The notes under the pieces were generated by a model that made no database searches, was not told where the DNA came from, and worked only from the letters and a program-made list of their open reading frames with translations. Source: Sulfurospirillum sp. SCADC (lineage in GTDB: Bacteria > Campylobacterota > Campylobacteria > Campylobacterales > Sulfurospirillaceae). From it: a stretch of 64,000 bases of DNA. Both the position numbers and the translations under genes were made by a program. The stretch covers positions 1 to 64,000 of the forward strand of contig NZ_JQGK01000007.1 in NCBI RefSeq assembly GCF_000743525.1, in the 5' to 3' direction. Positions 19,252 to 28,313 of this stretch are shown here, piece after piece; position 1 is the stretch's first letter, and the number at the start of each line of letters is the position of its first letter.

Positions 19252-20777
19252 ATGAACTCGCTTCCGTGGATTGGAGTAGGGCGCAATTTGCGCTGACCGC
19301 CATCTACCATTTTTTATTTGTTCCCTTAACGTTGGGGCTTAGTTTTTTAGTGGCGATTATGGAGACCCTGTATGTGAAAACGGGTGATCTGGAGTGGAAA
19401 AAAGCGACTAAGTTTTGGATGACACTGTTTGCGATTAACTTTGCCATCGGCGTTGCCACAGGGCTTATTATGGAGTTTGAATTTGGCACCAACTGGGCAA
19501 ATTATTCGTGGTTTGTCGGGGACATCTTTGGCGCGCCGCTTGCAGTAGAGGGTATTTTAGCCTTCTTTATGGAATCAACCTTCTTTGCCGTTATGTTTTT
19601 TGGTTGGAATAAAGTCAGTAAAGGCTTTCACCTGCTTTCGACGTGGTTAGTCGCCATTGGCTCCAATCTCTCAGCTTTTTGGATTTTAGTGGCGAACGGT
19701 TGGATGCAGTATCCCGTTGGCATGGTGTTTAATCCTGAGAGTGCACGCAACGAAATGGCAAATTTTTTCGATGTTTTACTCTCTCCCGTGGCGATTGCCA
19801 AGTTTTTGCATACGGTTGCGAGTGGCTATGTGATTGGGTCGCTATTTGTGGTGGGCATCTCTGCATGGTTTTTACTCAAACAGCGCCATCTCCAGTTTGC
19901 CAAACGAAGCATGCTCGTAGGCGCATCGTTTGGTCTGCTCACTTCTATTTTTTTAACCCTTAGTGGCGATGAGAGTGCGTATCAAGTTGCACAGCATCAG
20001 CCGGTTAAGCTTGCGGCAATGGAAGGCATTTACAAAGGAGAACACCGTGCAGGCCTGCTTGCATTTGGATTTTTAAATCCTGATAAAAAACTAGGCGATG
20101 ATCTGCACCCTTTTATCGGTGACATTGAGATTCCTTATATGCTCTCTTTTTTAGGATACCGCGATATTGAGGCGTTTGTGCCAGGTTTAGATGATCTGGT
20201 TTATGGCAATCCTAGCAAAGGGGTTGTATCCGCACAGGAGCGTATCGAAAGTGGCAAAATAGCGTTGGGCGCACTTAAGAATTATCGTGAAGCACGCAAA
20301 GAGGGCAATGCGGCTTTGATGCAAGAAGCGCAAACGCTTTTAACGACGCATATGCCCAATTTTGGGTATGGCTATTTGGAGAGACCTGAGCAGATCGTGC
20401 CTCCGCTTGCACTGACATTTTACACGTTTCACCTTATGGTCTCTTTGGGGATGTGGTTTTTAGCCCTGTTTATCATCGTGCTTTTTCTCTTAATGAAGCG
20501 TGAGATAATGCGCTACAAACCTGTTTTGTATGCAGCGCTTTGGAGTATTCCTCTAGGCTACATCGCCGCTGAATGCGGTTGGATTGTGGCGGAAGTTGGC
20601 AGACAGCCATGGGCGATTCAAGACTTGATGCCTGTGCGCATTGCGGCAACGAATTTAGGCAGTGGGAATGTGATGCTCTCCTTTAGTCTGTTTGCCATAC
20701 TGTTTACCCTTTTGTTGATTGCTGAGATTAAAATTATGGTGAAGCAAATCGCCATCGGCCCAGATGGAGGTCACTGA
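19248..20777 (+). CDS. cydA: Cytochrome bd quinol oxidase subunit I
   Basis: The haem-bearing subunit of cytochrome bd, which oxidises quinol and reduces O2 to water with high affinity, supporting microaerobic growth. The 509 residues start at GTG. Conserved pieces are SRAQFALTAIYHFLFVPLTLG (the His19-equivalent haem b595 ligand), EFGTNWANYSWFVGDIFG, the GYLERPEQIVPPLALTFYTFH region and GWIVAEVGRQPWAIQDLMP, the diagnostic GRQPW motif. The quinol-binding loop is of ordinary length. It is the second gene of a four-gene operon and overlaps cydB by one base (TGATG). Confidence 0.97.
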   Translation: MNELASVDWSRAQFALTAIYHFLFVPLTLGLSFLVAIMETLYVKTGDLEWKKATKFWMTLFAINFAIGVATGLIMEFEFGTNWANYSWFVGDIFGAPLAVEGILAFFMESTFFAVMFFGWNKVSKGFHLLSTWLVAIGSNLSAFWILVANGWMQYPVGMVFNPESARNEMANFFDVLLSPVAIAKFLHTVASGYVIGSLFVVGISAWFLLKQRHLQFAKRSMLVGASFGLLTSIFLTLSGDESAYQVAQHQPVKLAAMEGIYKGEHRAGLLAFGFLNPDKKLGDDLHPFIGDIEIPYMLSFLGYRDIEAFVPGLDDLVYGNPSKGVVSAQERIESGKIALGALKNYREARKEGNAALMQEAQTLLTTHMPNFGYGYLERPEQIVPPLALTFYTFHLMVSLGMWFLALFIIVLFLLMKREIMRYKPVLYAALWSIPLGYIAAECGWIVAEVGRQPWAIQDLMPVRIAATNLGSGNVMLSFSLFAILFTLLLIAEIKIMVKQIAIGPDGGH

Positions 20778-21910
20778 TGTTTGAACTACTCTCTTTTGTG
20801 CAACTGCAACAGTTGTGGTGGATTATTGTAAGCCTTTTAGGCGGTATTTTTGCATTTTTACTGTTTATCCAAGGCGGGCAAACCTTGCTCTTTTCCCTTC
20901 CTGCCAATGAAACAGAAAAAGCGATGTTGGTTAACGCTTTGGGGCGTAAGTGGGAACTTGGTTTTACCACGTTGGTTCTGTTTGGCGGTGCTTTATTTGC
21001 AGCGTTTCCTCTTTTTTATGCGACCAGTTTTGGAGGTGCGTATTGGGTGTGGCTTGCCATTTTGTTCTGCTTTATCATTCAAGCGGTCAGTTACGAATAC
21101 CGCAAAAAACCCGATAATTTTTTAGGAACAAAAACGTACGAATACTTTTTGTACCTCAATGGCAGTGTAGGTGTTTTACTCTTAGGCATTGCGATCAGCA
21201 CTTTTTTTAGTGGGGCAGCATTTCATCTGGATGAAAACCATTTTGTCTTTTGGGATAATTCCTTGAGAGGCTTAGAAGCGCTAAGCAACCCTTTTAATTA
21301 TCTTTTAGCCTTCACCCTTTTCTTTCTTTCACGTATTGGGGCTGGGCTTTATTTTATCAATACACTGGATCACGATGCTTTACATGTAAAGATCAAAACG
21401 ATGTTAAAATCGCAGACACTGCTCTTTTTGCTCTTTTTTGTAAGCTTTATGGGCTGGATTCTAACCAAGGAGGGATTTGCGTATGATCCACTCACCAAAG
21501 TAGTGATGATCATACCGTACCATTATGCCAACAGTTTTGTCCAAATGCCGTTTGTCTTAGCGCTGTTTAGCGTGGGGGTTTGTTTGGTTGTTTTGGGAGT
21601 ATTGCGCGCCCTTTTGAGTGCTAGTAAAACAAGCATTAAGCCTTTTGGTGTGGGTGTTGTCTTGACGGTGATGGCACTGTTTCTCATTCTTGGGTTGAAC
21701 CATACCGTTTTTTACCCCTCGTTGAGCGATCTGCAAAGTTCATTGCATATTGAAAATGCGAGCGGAAGCGTGTACACGCTGACCACGATGAGTTATGTGG
21801 GTTTGATGATTCCCTTTGTTGTGGCATACATTGCGTACGCATGGTATGCGATGAATCGTGTCAAAATTACAGAAGCAGAGATGAACGACTCTAGCGAACA
21901 TCATTATTAG
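20777..21910 (+). CDS. cydB: Cytochrome bd quinol oxidase subunit II
   Basis: The second large subunit of cytochrome bd, 377 residues with eight or nine hydrophobic helices. The N-terminal LQQLWWIIVSLLGGIFAFLL and FIQGGQTLL match the family, as does KWELGFTTLVLFGGALFAAFPLFYA. A palindrome copy at 21379 encodes Leu-His-Val-Lys in a loop near residue 203. It overlaps cydA by one base. A 34-codon gene follows 9 bases after the stop. Confidence 0.95.
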   Translation: MFELLSFVQLQQLWWIIVSLLGGIFAFLLFIQGGQTLLFSLPANETEKAMLVNALGRKWELGFTTLVLFGGALFAAFPLFYATSFGGAYWVWLAILFCFIIQAVSYEYRKKPDNFLGTKTYEYFLYLNGSVGVLLLGIAISTFFSGAAFHLDENHFVFWDNSLRGLEALSNPFNYLLAFTLFFLSRIGAGLYFINTLDHDALHVKIKTMLKSQTLLFLLFFVSFMGWILTKEGFAYDPLTKVVMIIPYHYANSFVQMPFVLALFSVGVCLVVLGVLRALLSASKTSIKPFGVGVVLTVMALFLILGLNHTVFYPSLSDLQSSLHIENASGSVYTLTTMSYVGLMIPFVVAYIAYAWYAMNRVKITEAEMNDSSEHHY

Positions 21911-21919
21911 GAGCATCGT

Positions 21920-22024
21920 ATGGATTACACACATTCCCTCTTGTGGCTATTGACATGGCCACTGCTGATTGGGGCGAGTTATGGATTTGTTCGTTTAAAT
22001 CTCTCTATTTTTAAAGATGAATAA
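21920..22024 (+). CDS. CydX-like single-helix peptide, 34 aa
   Basis: A short open frame with a good ribosome binding site (AGGAGC, 6 bases before ATG) directly behind cydB. It encodes 34 residues: a short polar start (MDYTHS), a hydrophobic Trp-rich helix (LLWLLTWPLLIGASYGFV) and a charged end (FKDE). Size, topology and position match the small accessory subunits (CydX/CbdX type) that stabilise cytochrome bd in other bacteria. The sequence itself is not close to E. coli CydX, so the assignment is by context. Confidence 0.65.
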   Translation: MDYTHSLLWLLTWPLLIGASYGFVRLNLSIFKDE

Positions 22025-22087
22025 GGGATTTTCCTTTATTCGTCCCCCTTCGTTGCGCTCTTTTAAAGAAAAGTGAGACAAATTCAG

Positions 22088-22093
22088 TATAAT
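22088..22093 (+). promoter_or_regulatory. Probable -10 box of the two-component operon
   Basis: TATAAT 25 bases before the response regulator ATG. Confidence 0.5.
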
Positions 22094-22118
22094 AGTAAAA
22101 AAGTTCTAAGGTCATAGA

Positions 22119-22790
22119 ATGATTAATGTTTTGATGATAGAAGATGATGCTGAGTTTGCTGAAATCTTAAGTGAATACCTCGCGAAATACAATATCAAAA
22201 TTACCAATTATGAAGACCCTTATTTGGGGTTAACCGCAGGCATTAAAAAGTACGATTTGCTGATTTTAGATCTGACGTTACCAGGGATGGATGGACTTGA
22301 AGTCTGCAAAGAGATCGTAGCGAAGTACGATATTCCTATCATTATCTCCTCGGCACGCAGCGATATTAGCGACAAAGTGATTGGGCTTCAAATTGGGGCG
22401 GATGATTATTTGCCAAAACCGTACGATCCTAAAGAGATGTACGCGCGCATTCAAAGCTTGATTCGCCGTTACAAAAAGAGCTCGACGCTTGAAGATCAAC
22501 AAGGTGCCAGTGTTTTTTTGGTCGATGAAAAACGCCATGAGATTTCGTTTAAAAATGAAGTCTTAAGCCTTACACCTGCGGAGTATGAGATTCTCTCGTA
22601 TATGATCAAGCAAAATGGTTTTTCGATTTCACGTGAGCAGCTAGTCTACAACTGCAAATCACTCAAAGATAAAGGTTCTAAGAGTTTAGATGTCATCATC
22701 GGACGTTTACGTGCTAAAATCGGCGATGACTCGAAGAGTCCTGAATACATCCACTCGGTTCGAGGCATTGGGTATAAGCTGGTTGGATGA
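22119..22790 (+). CDS. OmpR/PhoB-family response regulator
   Basis: A 223-residue DNA-binding response regulator. The receiver domain covers residues 1-118 with acidic pocket Glu8-Asp9-Asp10, phospho-acceptor Asp51 (LLILDLTLPGMDG) and Lys100 (YLPKPYDP). A winged-helix output domain follows at about 130-222, with the RGIGYKLVG ending typical of OmpR-class regulators. It overlaps its sensor kinase by 4 bases. In Campylobacterota this arrangement is often annotated ArsR-like, after the acid-responsive HP0166 of Helicobacter. The target genes are unknown; the phased GTTAA repeats at 16.7 kb are a candidate site for a regulator of this class. Confidence 0.93.
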   Translation: MINVLMIEDDAEFAEILSEYLAKYNIKITNYEDPYLGLTAGIKKYDLLILDLTLPGMDGLEVCKEIVAKYDIPIIISSARSDISDKVIGLQIGADDYLPKPYDPKEMYARIQSLIRRYKKSSTLEDQQGASVFLVDEKRHEISFKNEVLSLTPAEYEILSYMIKQNGFSISREQLVYNCKSLKDKGSKSLDVIIGRLRAKIGDDSKSPEYIHSVRGIGYKLVG

Positions 22791-24034
22791 TTAAAAACTC
22801 GATTCTGAACAAGATCAGCGCGATCTTTTTTCTCTCACTCTTTTTGTTGGCGATGTTTTTTACACTTTTGTTGGAGCATCAAAGCGATAAAAACTTAGAC
22901 ACGATGAAACAGCGCCAAATTCAATCGGTCAATTACCTGTTGGTGATGTACCGCAACAATGTCCAGCCTCAGGATATTGAAGAGTACTTTAATAACTTTG
23001 GGCTCAAAAAAGTCTCCAGCAAACACCTTCGCGATTCAGTGTTAGAGCGTGGGGTGGTTATTTTTCAAAAACTCTCACCGATCAGTCGTTTCTCTTCCAT
23101 TGTCTACAATGATCGCTACTATCTTTTCATCGATAACTTTGAATCAAGCGTGCTTTTGGAGAGTCAAGACTATAAAAATTTTAACGAGAGTTTGTGGGTT
23201 GTTTTTGTGATAGCGCTTCTAATTTTGCTTTACATGTACATCTCTATTTTTAAAAGTATTGCTCCGTTGAAAACACTCAGCTCTCAAATACGCAAGTTTG
23301 CTTCGGGAGATCTTGAGATTGAATGCAAGAGTGAATCCAATGATGAGATCGGTGAAGTTGCCAATGAATTTGATCGAGCCGTGAAGAAAATCCACGATCT
23401 CATTAACTCTCGACAACTTTTTTTACGTACCATTATGCACGAGCTCAAAACGCCTATTGGCAAAGGGCGCATCGTCGCGGAGATGTTAGAGGATGAGACG
23501 GCTAAAAAGCGCTTGATTGGAGTTTTTGGACGGCTGGATCTGCTCATTTCAGAGTTTTCAAAAATCGAGCAGATTACCTCAAAGCGTTACGATTTGAGTC
23601 TGAAAGAGTATTCGCTTTTACATGTAATCGATCAAGCGATTGATCTTCTGATGCTGGATGAGAAAAAGAGGGAAGATCAGGTAAAAGTGGAGGGCGATTT
23701 TGATTTTAAAGTCACGGTTGATTTTGATCTGATGGCATTGGCGCTTAAAAACCTGATGGACAACGCGATGAAACACAGCCTCAACCACCGTGTTTACGTG
23801 AAAAGTGAAGGGCAAAAAGTGATCATTGCCAATGAAGGAGAGCCACTTAAAATGGCGATTGAGGAGTATTTTCAACCTTTCGTTTCAGGCTCTAAAGCGT
23901 GCGGAAGTGGACTGGGCTTGGGGCTTTACATCGTTAAAAATATTGTGGCACAGCACGGGTTTGAGGTGCTGTATGCCTATAAAGAGGGCTTTCACACGTT
24001 TAGTATCGATTTTTCCAAAGAGTGTGCGTTATGA
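22787..24034 (+). CDS. ArsS-like sensor histidine kinase
   Basis: The membrane sensor partner of the preceding regulator, 415 residues. It has an N-terminal membrane helix (about 9-28), a periplasmic domain of about 110 residues, a second helix (about 137-155), a HAMP-type linker (IAPLKTLSSQIRKFASGDLEIE), the phospho-acceptor His in IMHELKTPIGKGR, and a short ATPase domain with NLMDNAMKHS and GSGLGLGLYIVKNI. Its length and layout fit the ArsS family of Campylobacterota. A palindrome copy (23617) encodes Leu-His-Val. It overlaps recR by 4 bases. Confidence 0.93.
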   Translation: MIKNSILNKISAIFFLSLFLLAMFFTLLLEHQSDKNLDTMKQRQIQSVNYLLVMYRNNVQPQDIEEYFNNFGLKKVSSKHLRDSVLERGVVIFQKLSPISRFSSIVYNDRYYLFIDNFESSVLLESQDYKNFNESLWVVFVIALLILLYMYISIFKSIAPLKTLSSQIRKFASGDLEIECKSESNDEIGEVANEFDRAVKKIHDLINSRQLFLRTIMHELKTPIGKGRIVAEMLEDETAKKRLIGVFGRLDLLISEFSKIEQITSKRYDLSLKEYSLLHVIDQAIDLLMLDEKKREDQVKVEGDFDFKVTVDFDLMALALKNLMDNAMKHSLNHRVYVKSEGQKVIIANEGEPLKMAIEEYFQPFVSGSKACGSGLGLGLYIVKNIVAQHGFEVLYAYKEGFHTFSIDFSKECAL

Positions 24035-24600
24035 TGCGAGGGTTAGAGAAGTTCAATAAACTGGTTGAGGCGTTTGAAAAACTCCCGACCGTTGGTCGAA
24101 AATCCGCCGTTCGCTTTGCTTACCATTTGGTTTTGAATGACACGTTCTCAGCGATGAAGCTCTCCAATGCAATTGAGAGTGCGATTAAAAGTATTCGCAA
24201 ATGCGAGCGTTGTGGAGCCCTGAGCGAGCATGAAATTTGCGATATTTGCCTTGATGAAAGACGTGATGCTCAAAAGCTCTGCATTGTGGAGAGTGCGAAA
24301 GATATTTTTGTGCTTGAAGAGCATAAACTCTTTGAAGGGCGTTATTTTGTTCTCTCTGACTTGGAAGAGCAGACACTGAGTAAGCTTGAGAGGATCGTGC
24401 ACGAAGGGATCACCGAGATGATTTTTGCGCTTACCCCTTCCTTAGTCAATGACGCACTGATTTTATTTATCGAAGATAAGCTCAAAAACCATGCTTTGCA
24501 GTTTACCAAGATCGCCCAAGGTGTTCCCACAGGCGTCCATCTGGAAAATGTCGATATGCTCTCCCTCTCTAAAGCGCTAGAATCGCGCACCAAAACCTAA
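24031..24600 (+). CDS. recR: Recombination mediator RecR
   Basis: RecR acts with RecO (and RecF where present) to load RecA on single-stranded DNA. About 189 residues: N-terminal helix-hairpin-helix (LPTVGRKSAVRFAYHLV), a zinc finger with four Cys (CERCGALSEHEICDICLD), and a Toprim domain (IVESAKDIFVLEEH), all in the expected order. I chose the first ATG of ATGATG at 24031, which overlaps the kinase stop codon; an earlier GTG at 24022 lies inside the kinase. It is translated from the end of a two-component operon, an arrangement that need not imply function. Confidence 0.95.
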   Translation: MMRGLEKFNKLVEAFEKLPTVGRKSAVRFAYHLVLNDTFSAMKLSNAIESAIKSIRKCERCGALSEHEICDICLDERRDAQKLCIVESAKDIFVLEEHKLFEGRYFVLSDLEEQTLSKLERIVHEGITEMIFALTPSLVNDALILFIEDKLKNHALQFTKIAQGVPTGVHLENVDMLSLSKALESRTKT

Positions 24601-24603
24601 ACG

Positions 24604-26424
24604 CTACACCTCTTCGGTTGGTTTGAAAAAAGTGTAACGATTTTTGCCCGCTTGCTTAGCGGCGTACATGGCTTTATCTGCATCAAGGATGAGCTCATCC
24701 GCTTGGCGTGTGTCGCGAGGATAGAGGCTAATCCCAATACTTGCAGAGATACGAAGTTCAATACCATGAATGTCAATGACTTCATTCATCGCTTCTAGGA
24801 TGCGTTGCACAATGATGGTGCATTCACTGGCTTCCTCTAAGTTGGTCAAGAGCGCTACAAACTCATCGCCTCCTAGGCGTGCAATGGTCTCATTTTTGCG
24901 CAACAATGAGGCAATGCGTTGGGAAGCCGTGATCAGAAGTTCATCCCCAACACTGTGCCCATAGGTATCATTAACTTCTTTAAAGCCATCCAAATCAATG
25001 TATAAAACCGCTAAAGAGGTGCTGTAACGCTCTGCTTCTGCAATGGCTTGTTTAAGTCTATCTTGCAGTAAACTACGGTTGGGAAGCGAGGTGAGTGCAT
25101 CGTGTTGTGCGAGATGTTCTAACGCTTTTTCATGCTCTTTGATGGTGGATATATCCGTAAAAAGGGCTACAAAATTTTGAATTTCCCCTTCGCTGTCTTT
25201 AATCGCACTGATTGTAAGCATCTCTGCGTAAATACTGCCATCTTTTCGACGATTCCAAATCTCTCCTTGCCAATTTCCAAAGGTAGAAATGCAGTGCCAC
25301 ATCTGAATGTAAAAAGGCATCTCTTGTCTTCCTGATTTTAAGATGCGAGGGTTTCGACCGATAATTTCATCGCGTTGATAGCCTGTAATGCGAACAAAAG
25401 CATCATTGGCTTCAATAATAGTGCCATAAGGATCGGTGATAATAATACCTTCTCTGGCATGGGTAAAGACATTGGCGGCGAGTTGAAGCTTGGCATCACT
25501 CTTACTCTTCTCAATGGCAAGGGAGATGAACTGGACTTCATCTTCAAGCAGTTTCATCTCACGCGGTGTAAGTGGCTTATTGTGCAAAGAGCAGAGGATC
25601 AAATATCCCAGAAACTGTTTGGATGCAGAGACAATAGGATTGATCCAGCAGTGTTGATTTTGCTCATGCGCTGCCATCTTCTCATCCTGCCAAGGTTCAT
25701 GCGCTAAGGCACTTAACAGGTGTGGTTTTGGCTCTAAAGCGAGCAGTTGGGTTAAAAAGTGGTTATCGCTGTGGGCTGCTTGAATCAGTGCCGTGTTTAC
25801 ATAGTGTAGCTCATTGGAGGTCGCTCCTAGATTGAGTTGATGATGGGTTTCATCCAAAAGAAGAATGCTACACCCAATGCAGCGGTGATGAATGGATTCA
25901 ATATCGCCTACGATGACATGTAAAATAGAAGAGAGTGGTGACATATGTGCCATCATCTGTAAAATATGTTTATGGTGGATTTCGTATTGCTGAGTGTATT
26001 GGCGCTCATCAATATTGGCGATCACACCGACAAGCCCAATTTGCTTGCCTTTTGCATCGTAAAAAGGTTTGCATGTCAGGCGCCCCCAAAAGATGCTGCC
26101 ATCTTCTTTGTAGTAGATGCGCTCTAAATCCACAGAGTCTATTGTGTTGGCAAGAAGTGCTACCATCTTTTGTCTGCTCAGTTCTCGCTCTCGTGGGTGA
26201 ATGAGCTCAACATACTGTTTACCAAGCAGTGCTTCGAGTGGGTATAAAAACATCTCTTGCATGCGTTGATTGGCTTGGATGATGCGCCCTTCAGGGTTGA
26301 TCAAGAAGATGGCAACACTGGAGGTATCCAAGATTTGCTTAAAGAAAATTTCCTGCTCAGCAAGCATTTGTGTAGCGCTGCTGGGTGGCAATAGTCTTTG
26401 GATAAGTTTAGAAACAAGGCTCAT
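24604..26424 (-). CDS. PAS-GAF-PAS-GGDEF diguanylate cyclase
   Basis: A cytoplasmic 606-residue signalling protein without membrane helices. The order is a PAS domain (about 28-145), a GAF-like domain (about 150-305, containing CWINPIVSASKQFLGYLILCSL), a second PAS with PAC (about 310-430, ITDPYGTIIEANDAFVRITGY) and a GGDEF domain (about 440-602). The active-site sequence is RLGGDEFVALL, intact for c-di-GMP synthesis. No RxxD inhibitory site is evident immediately upstream. There is no EAL domain. The input is probably a redox, gas or small-ligand signal sensed by PAS/GAF, but no haem or flavin motif can be named. Confidence 0.9.
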   Translation of the reverse strand: MSLVSKLIQRLLPPSSATQMLAEQEIFFKQILDTSSVAIFLINPEGRIIQANQRMQEMFLYPLEALLGKQYVELIHPRERELSRQKMVALLANTIDSVDLERIYYKEDGSIFWGRLTCKPFYDAKGKQIGLVGVIANIDERQYTQQYEIHHKHILQMMAHMSPLSSILHVIVGDIESIHHRCIGCSILLLDETHHQLNLGATSNELHYVNTALIQAAHSDNHFLTQLLALEPKPHLLSALAHEPWQDEKMAAHEQNQHCWINPIVSASKQFLGYLILCSLHNKPLTPREMKLLEDEVQFISLAIEKSKSDAKLQLAANVFTHAREGIIITDPYGTIIEANDAFVRITGYQRDEIIGRNPRILKSGRQEMPFYIQMWHCISTFGNWQGEIWNRRKDGSIYAEMLTISAIKDSEGEIQNFVALFTDISTIKEHEKALEHLAQHDALTSLPNRSLLQDRLKQAIAEAERYSTSLAVLYIDLDGFKEVNDTYGHSVGDELLITASQRIASLLRKNETIARLGGDEFVALLTNLEEASECTIIVQRILEAMNEVIDIHGIELRISASIGISLYPRDTRQADELILDADKAMYAAKQAGKNRYTFFKPTEEV

Positions 26425-26569
26425 ACAACGCTCTCTTTGAAAAATGTTACAGGTAGTTTAGCGCGTAGTGTAACATAAAATTTGGAATTATGAAATGGAT
26501 TTTTAGCGTTTTTGATCTAAAAAATAAATTTAATATATTAATAAAATAAATAAGTAAAAAATAAGATTT

Positions 26570-28120
26570 TTAAACTCTTTTTGCCTCAATGACCATCTGA
26601 TCGAGGATGGTGAAAAGCTCTTTACTTTTCAGTTCAATCACTCTAAAATTCTCTAAAATGTTTTCCGTTTTTTCCACGCAGTTTCCTTGCGCAATGCACG
26701 CCAAAGAGGTGCGTACCTTCTCATGGACACTGTGATGAGGCTCTTCTAAGAGAGGATAACTTGCCACACTACTAAAGGCTTTTTTGCCATCACCCACTTC
26801 GTACCATTATCCTAGTCGGCATTGATGATGATCTCCAAATGTGGTTTTTGCATCATTTTTAAAGAGAGTATTATAGGCATTGAGTTTGAAGATAATATGG
26901 TCAAGCTTAGCAAGTTCAATAAAAATATCATACGAAATCAGAAGATTTTCACGACGAATGGCATTGGCGTTGGTCGTGAGCTCTCCTAAACTCTCTTTAA
27001 AGCATTCGACCTCCTGTACGGAAGCTTTGACATACGTTTCCGTACTTTCACTGCTCTCGACCATTGTTTCGGCATTTTGCTTTAGAATGTTGATCGCAGT
27101 ACTTTGGTGAACATTTTGAACGACGATGGATGTTTGGTCATTCAGTTTTAAAATGGATTGCAATGTTCCAATGGTTGTCTGCATGGTTGGTTGAATGGCA
27201 AGGCTTCCATGAATCGCCCCTTCACTCATCAGATCGGTCAGCGAGATCATGAGTTGGGATCGCTTCATATGTTGATGAATCTGTTCATTCGCCTCTTTGA
27301 TCTTCTTCTCTTCCTCCTTGGCAAGAAGAACATTCTGTTCAAATTTATCAAAAAGAAGGTTGAAATTACGAGATGTTTGCGCGATTTCGTCGCTACTCAC
27401 AATGGCTAAACGGTTGGAGAGATCACCTTGTTCGGATGCTAGGGATTCGGCAATGGATTTGAGGCGATTGATATTTTTTAGAATGGATCTGCTGGTCAAT
27501 GCTAAAATGCTCAGCAGAAGAAAAACACCCAAAAATGCTGTGAGCAAAAGCGTTATAAATCCTCTCTGAAGTGCGCTATCGGCACGTGCCTCATCTTTTT
27601 GCGCTTCTTGGTTGGCAAGAATCACCAGTTGATCGACGTAGTTTCGATGCGTGTCATATGCTGTTTTGAGTTTTCCCAGCACCAGCGCTTGGGCTTTGTT
27701 AAGATCGTGGGTATCTATGGCAGGTAAAAACTCTTTTTCGGTGATTTCAAAATAGCTTAATGCGGAGTTTTTAACCTCATTAAGCACCAATTTTTTCATG
27801 GATGATTCAACGTCACTCTCAAACCAGTATGCTTGGCGATTCATAAACTCTTTCTTTAACGCGAGTAATTTTGTTTTAAGTTCGGCAATCTGTGCGGTGT
27901 CACTTGTGAGCATAGCGTATGTAATCAAGCGGGTTTCGATGATATGCTCAGGCGGAGGGAGAATGTCGGCAAGCAGGTCTTTGGAGAGAATAATTTTGGT
28001 GTAGAGCTCACCTTTAATTTGCACGGCATTGATGGTGATAAATGAGACTCCAATGACCAGTGCCACGACGAGCATGCTGAGGATAGCTGCTAGAATTAAC
28101 CGTAGTTTTATGGTCATCAT
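26570..28120 (-). pseudogene. HAMP/CZB sensor protein interrupted by an in-frame stop
   Basis: A membrane sensor: helix at residues 8-27, periplasmic four-helix domain, second helix near 195-215, HAMP linker (LKSIAESLASEQGDLSNRLA) and a C-terminal zinc-binding CZB domain. TAA at 26807-26809 splits the CZB domain between CRLG and WYEVGDGKKAF, in the same reading frame, exactly where the family has Lys (CxLGKWY). The downstream 79 codons complete CZB with its HxxxH. The stopped protein loses two of four expected zinc ligands. No methyl-accepting signalling hairpin is present between HAMP and CZB. Start taken at the ATGATG at 28120. Alternatives to a true pseudogene are a sequencing error, stop readthrough or a truncated functional product. 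Confidence 0.8.
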
Positions 28121-28198
28121 AGAGCCTTGGATTAAAATGTAGACCATTAAAAGCTTTAAAATATCGTATATGCACTATCTATTCCAATGCGATAAAGT

Positions 28199-28204
28199 AT
28201 TATA
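28199..28204 (-). promoter_or_regulatory. Possible -10 box for the HAMP/CZB gene
   Basis: TATAAT on the minus strand about 80 bases before the start codon, in an AT-rich region. The 190-base gap to the upstream acyl-CoA ligase gene shows no other clear feature and no strong terminator. Confidence 0.4.
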
Positions 28205-28313
28205 AGATAAACTTACAAAATTTTTTTAAAAATATTATTAGTGTCGTGAAGGAGGGGAAAAAAGTCTCTGGGTATGTCAAAGGGAAGCTTACATCTAAAC
28301 GTCCCTCCGCTTT

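Noticed and set aside
28249-28311. GGAGGG...CCCTCC inverted repeat after the acyl-CoA ligase gene as a terminator
   Set aside because: The arms are separated by more than 40 bases and the T run is inside the ligase stop region, so it is not a convincing hairpin terminator.
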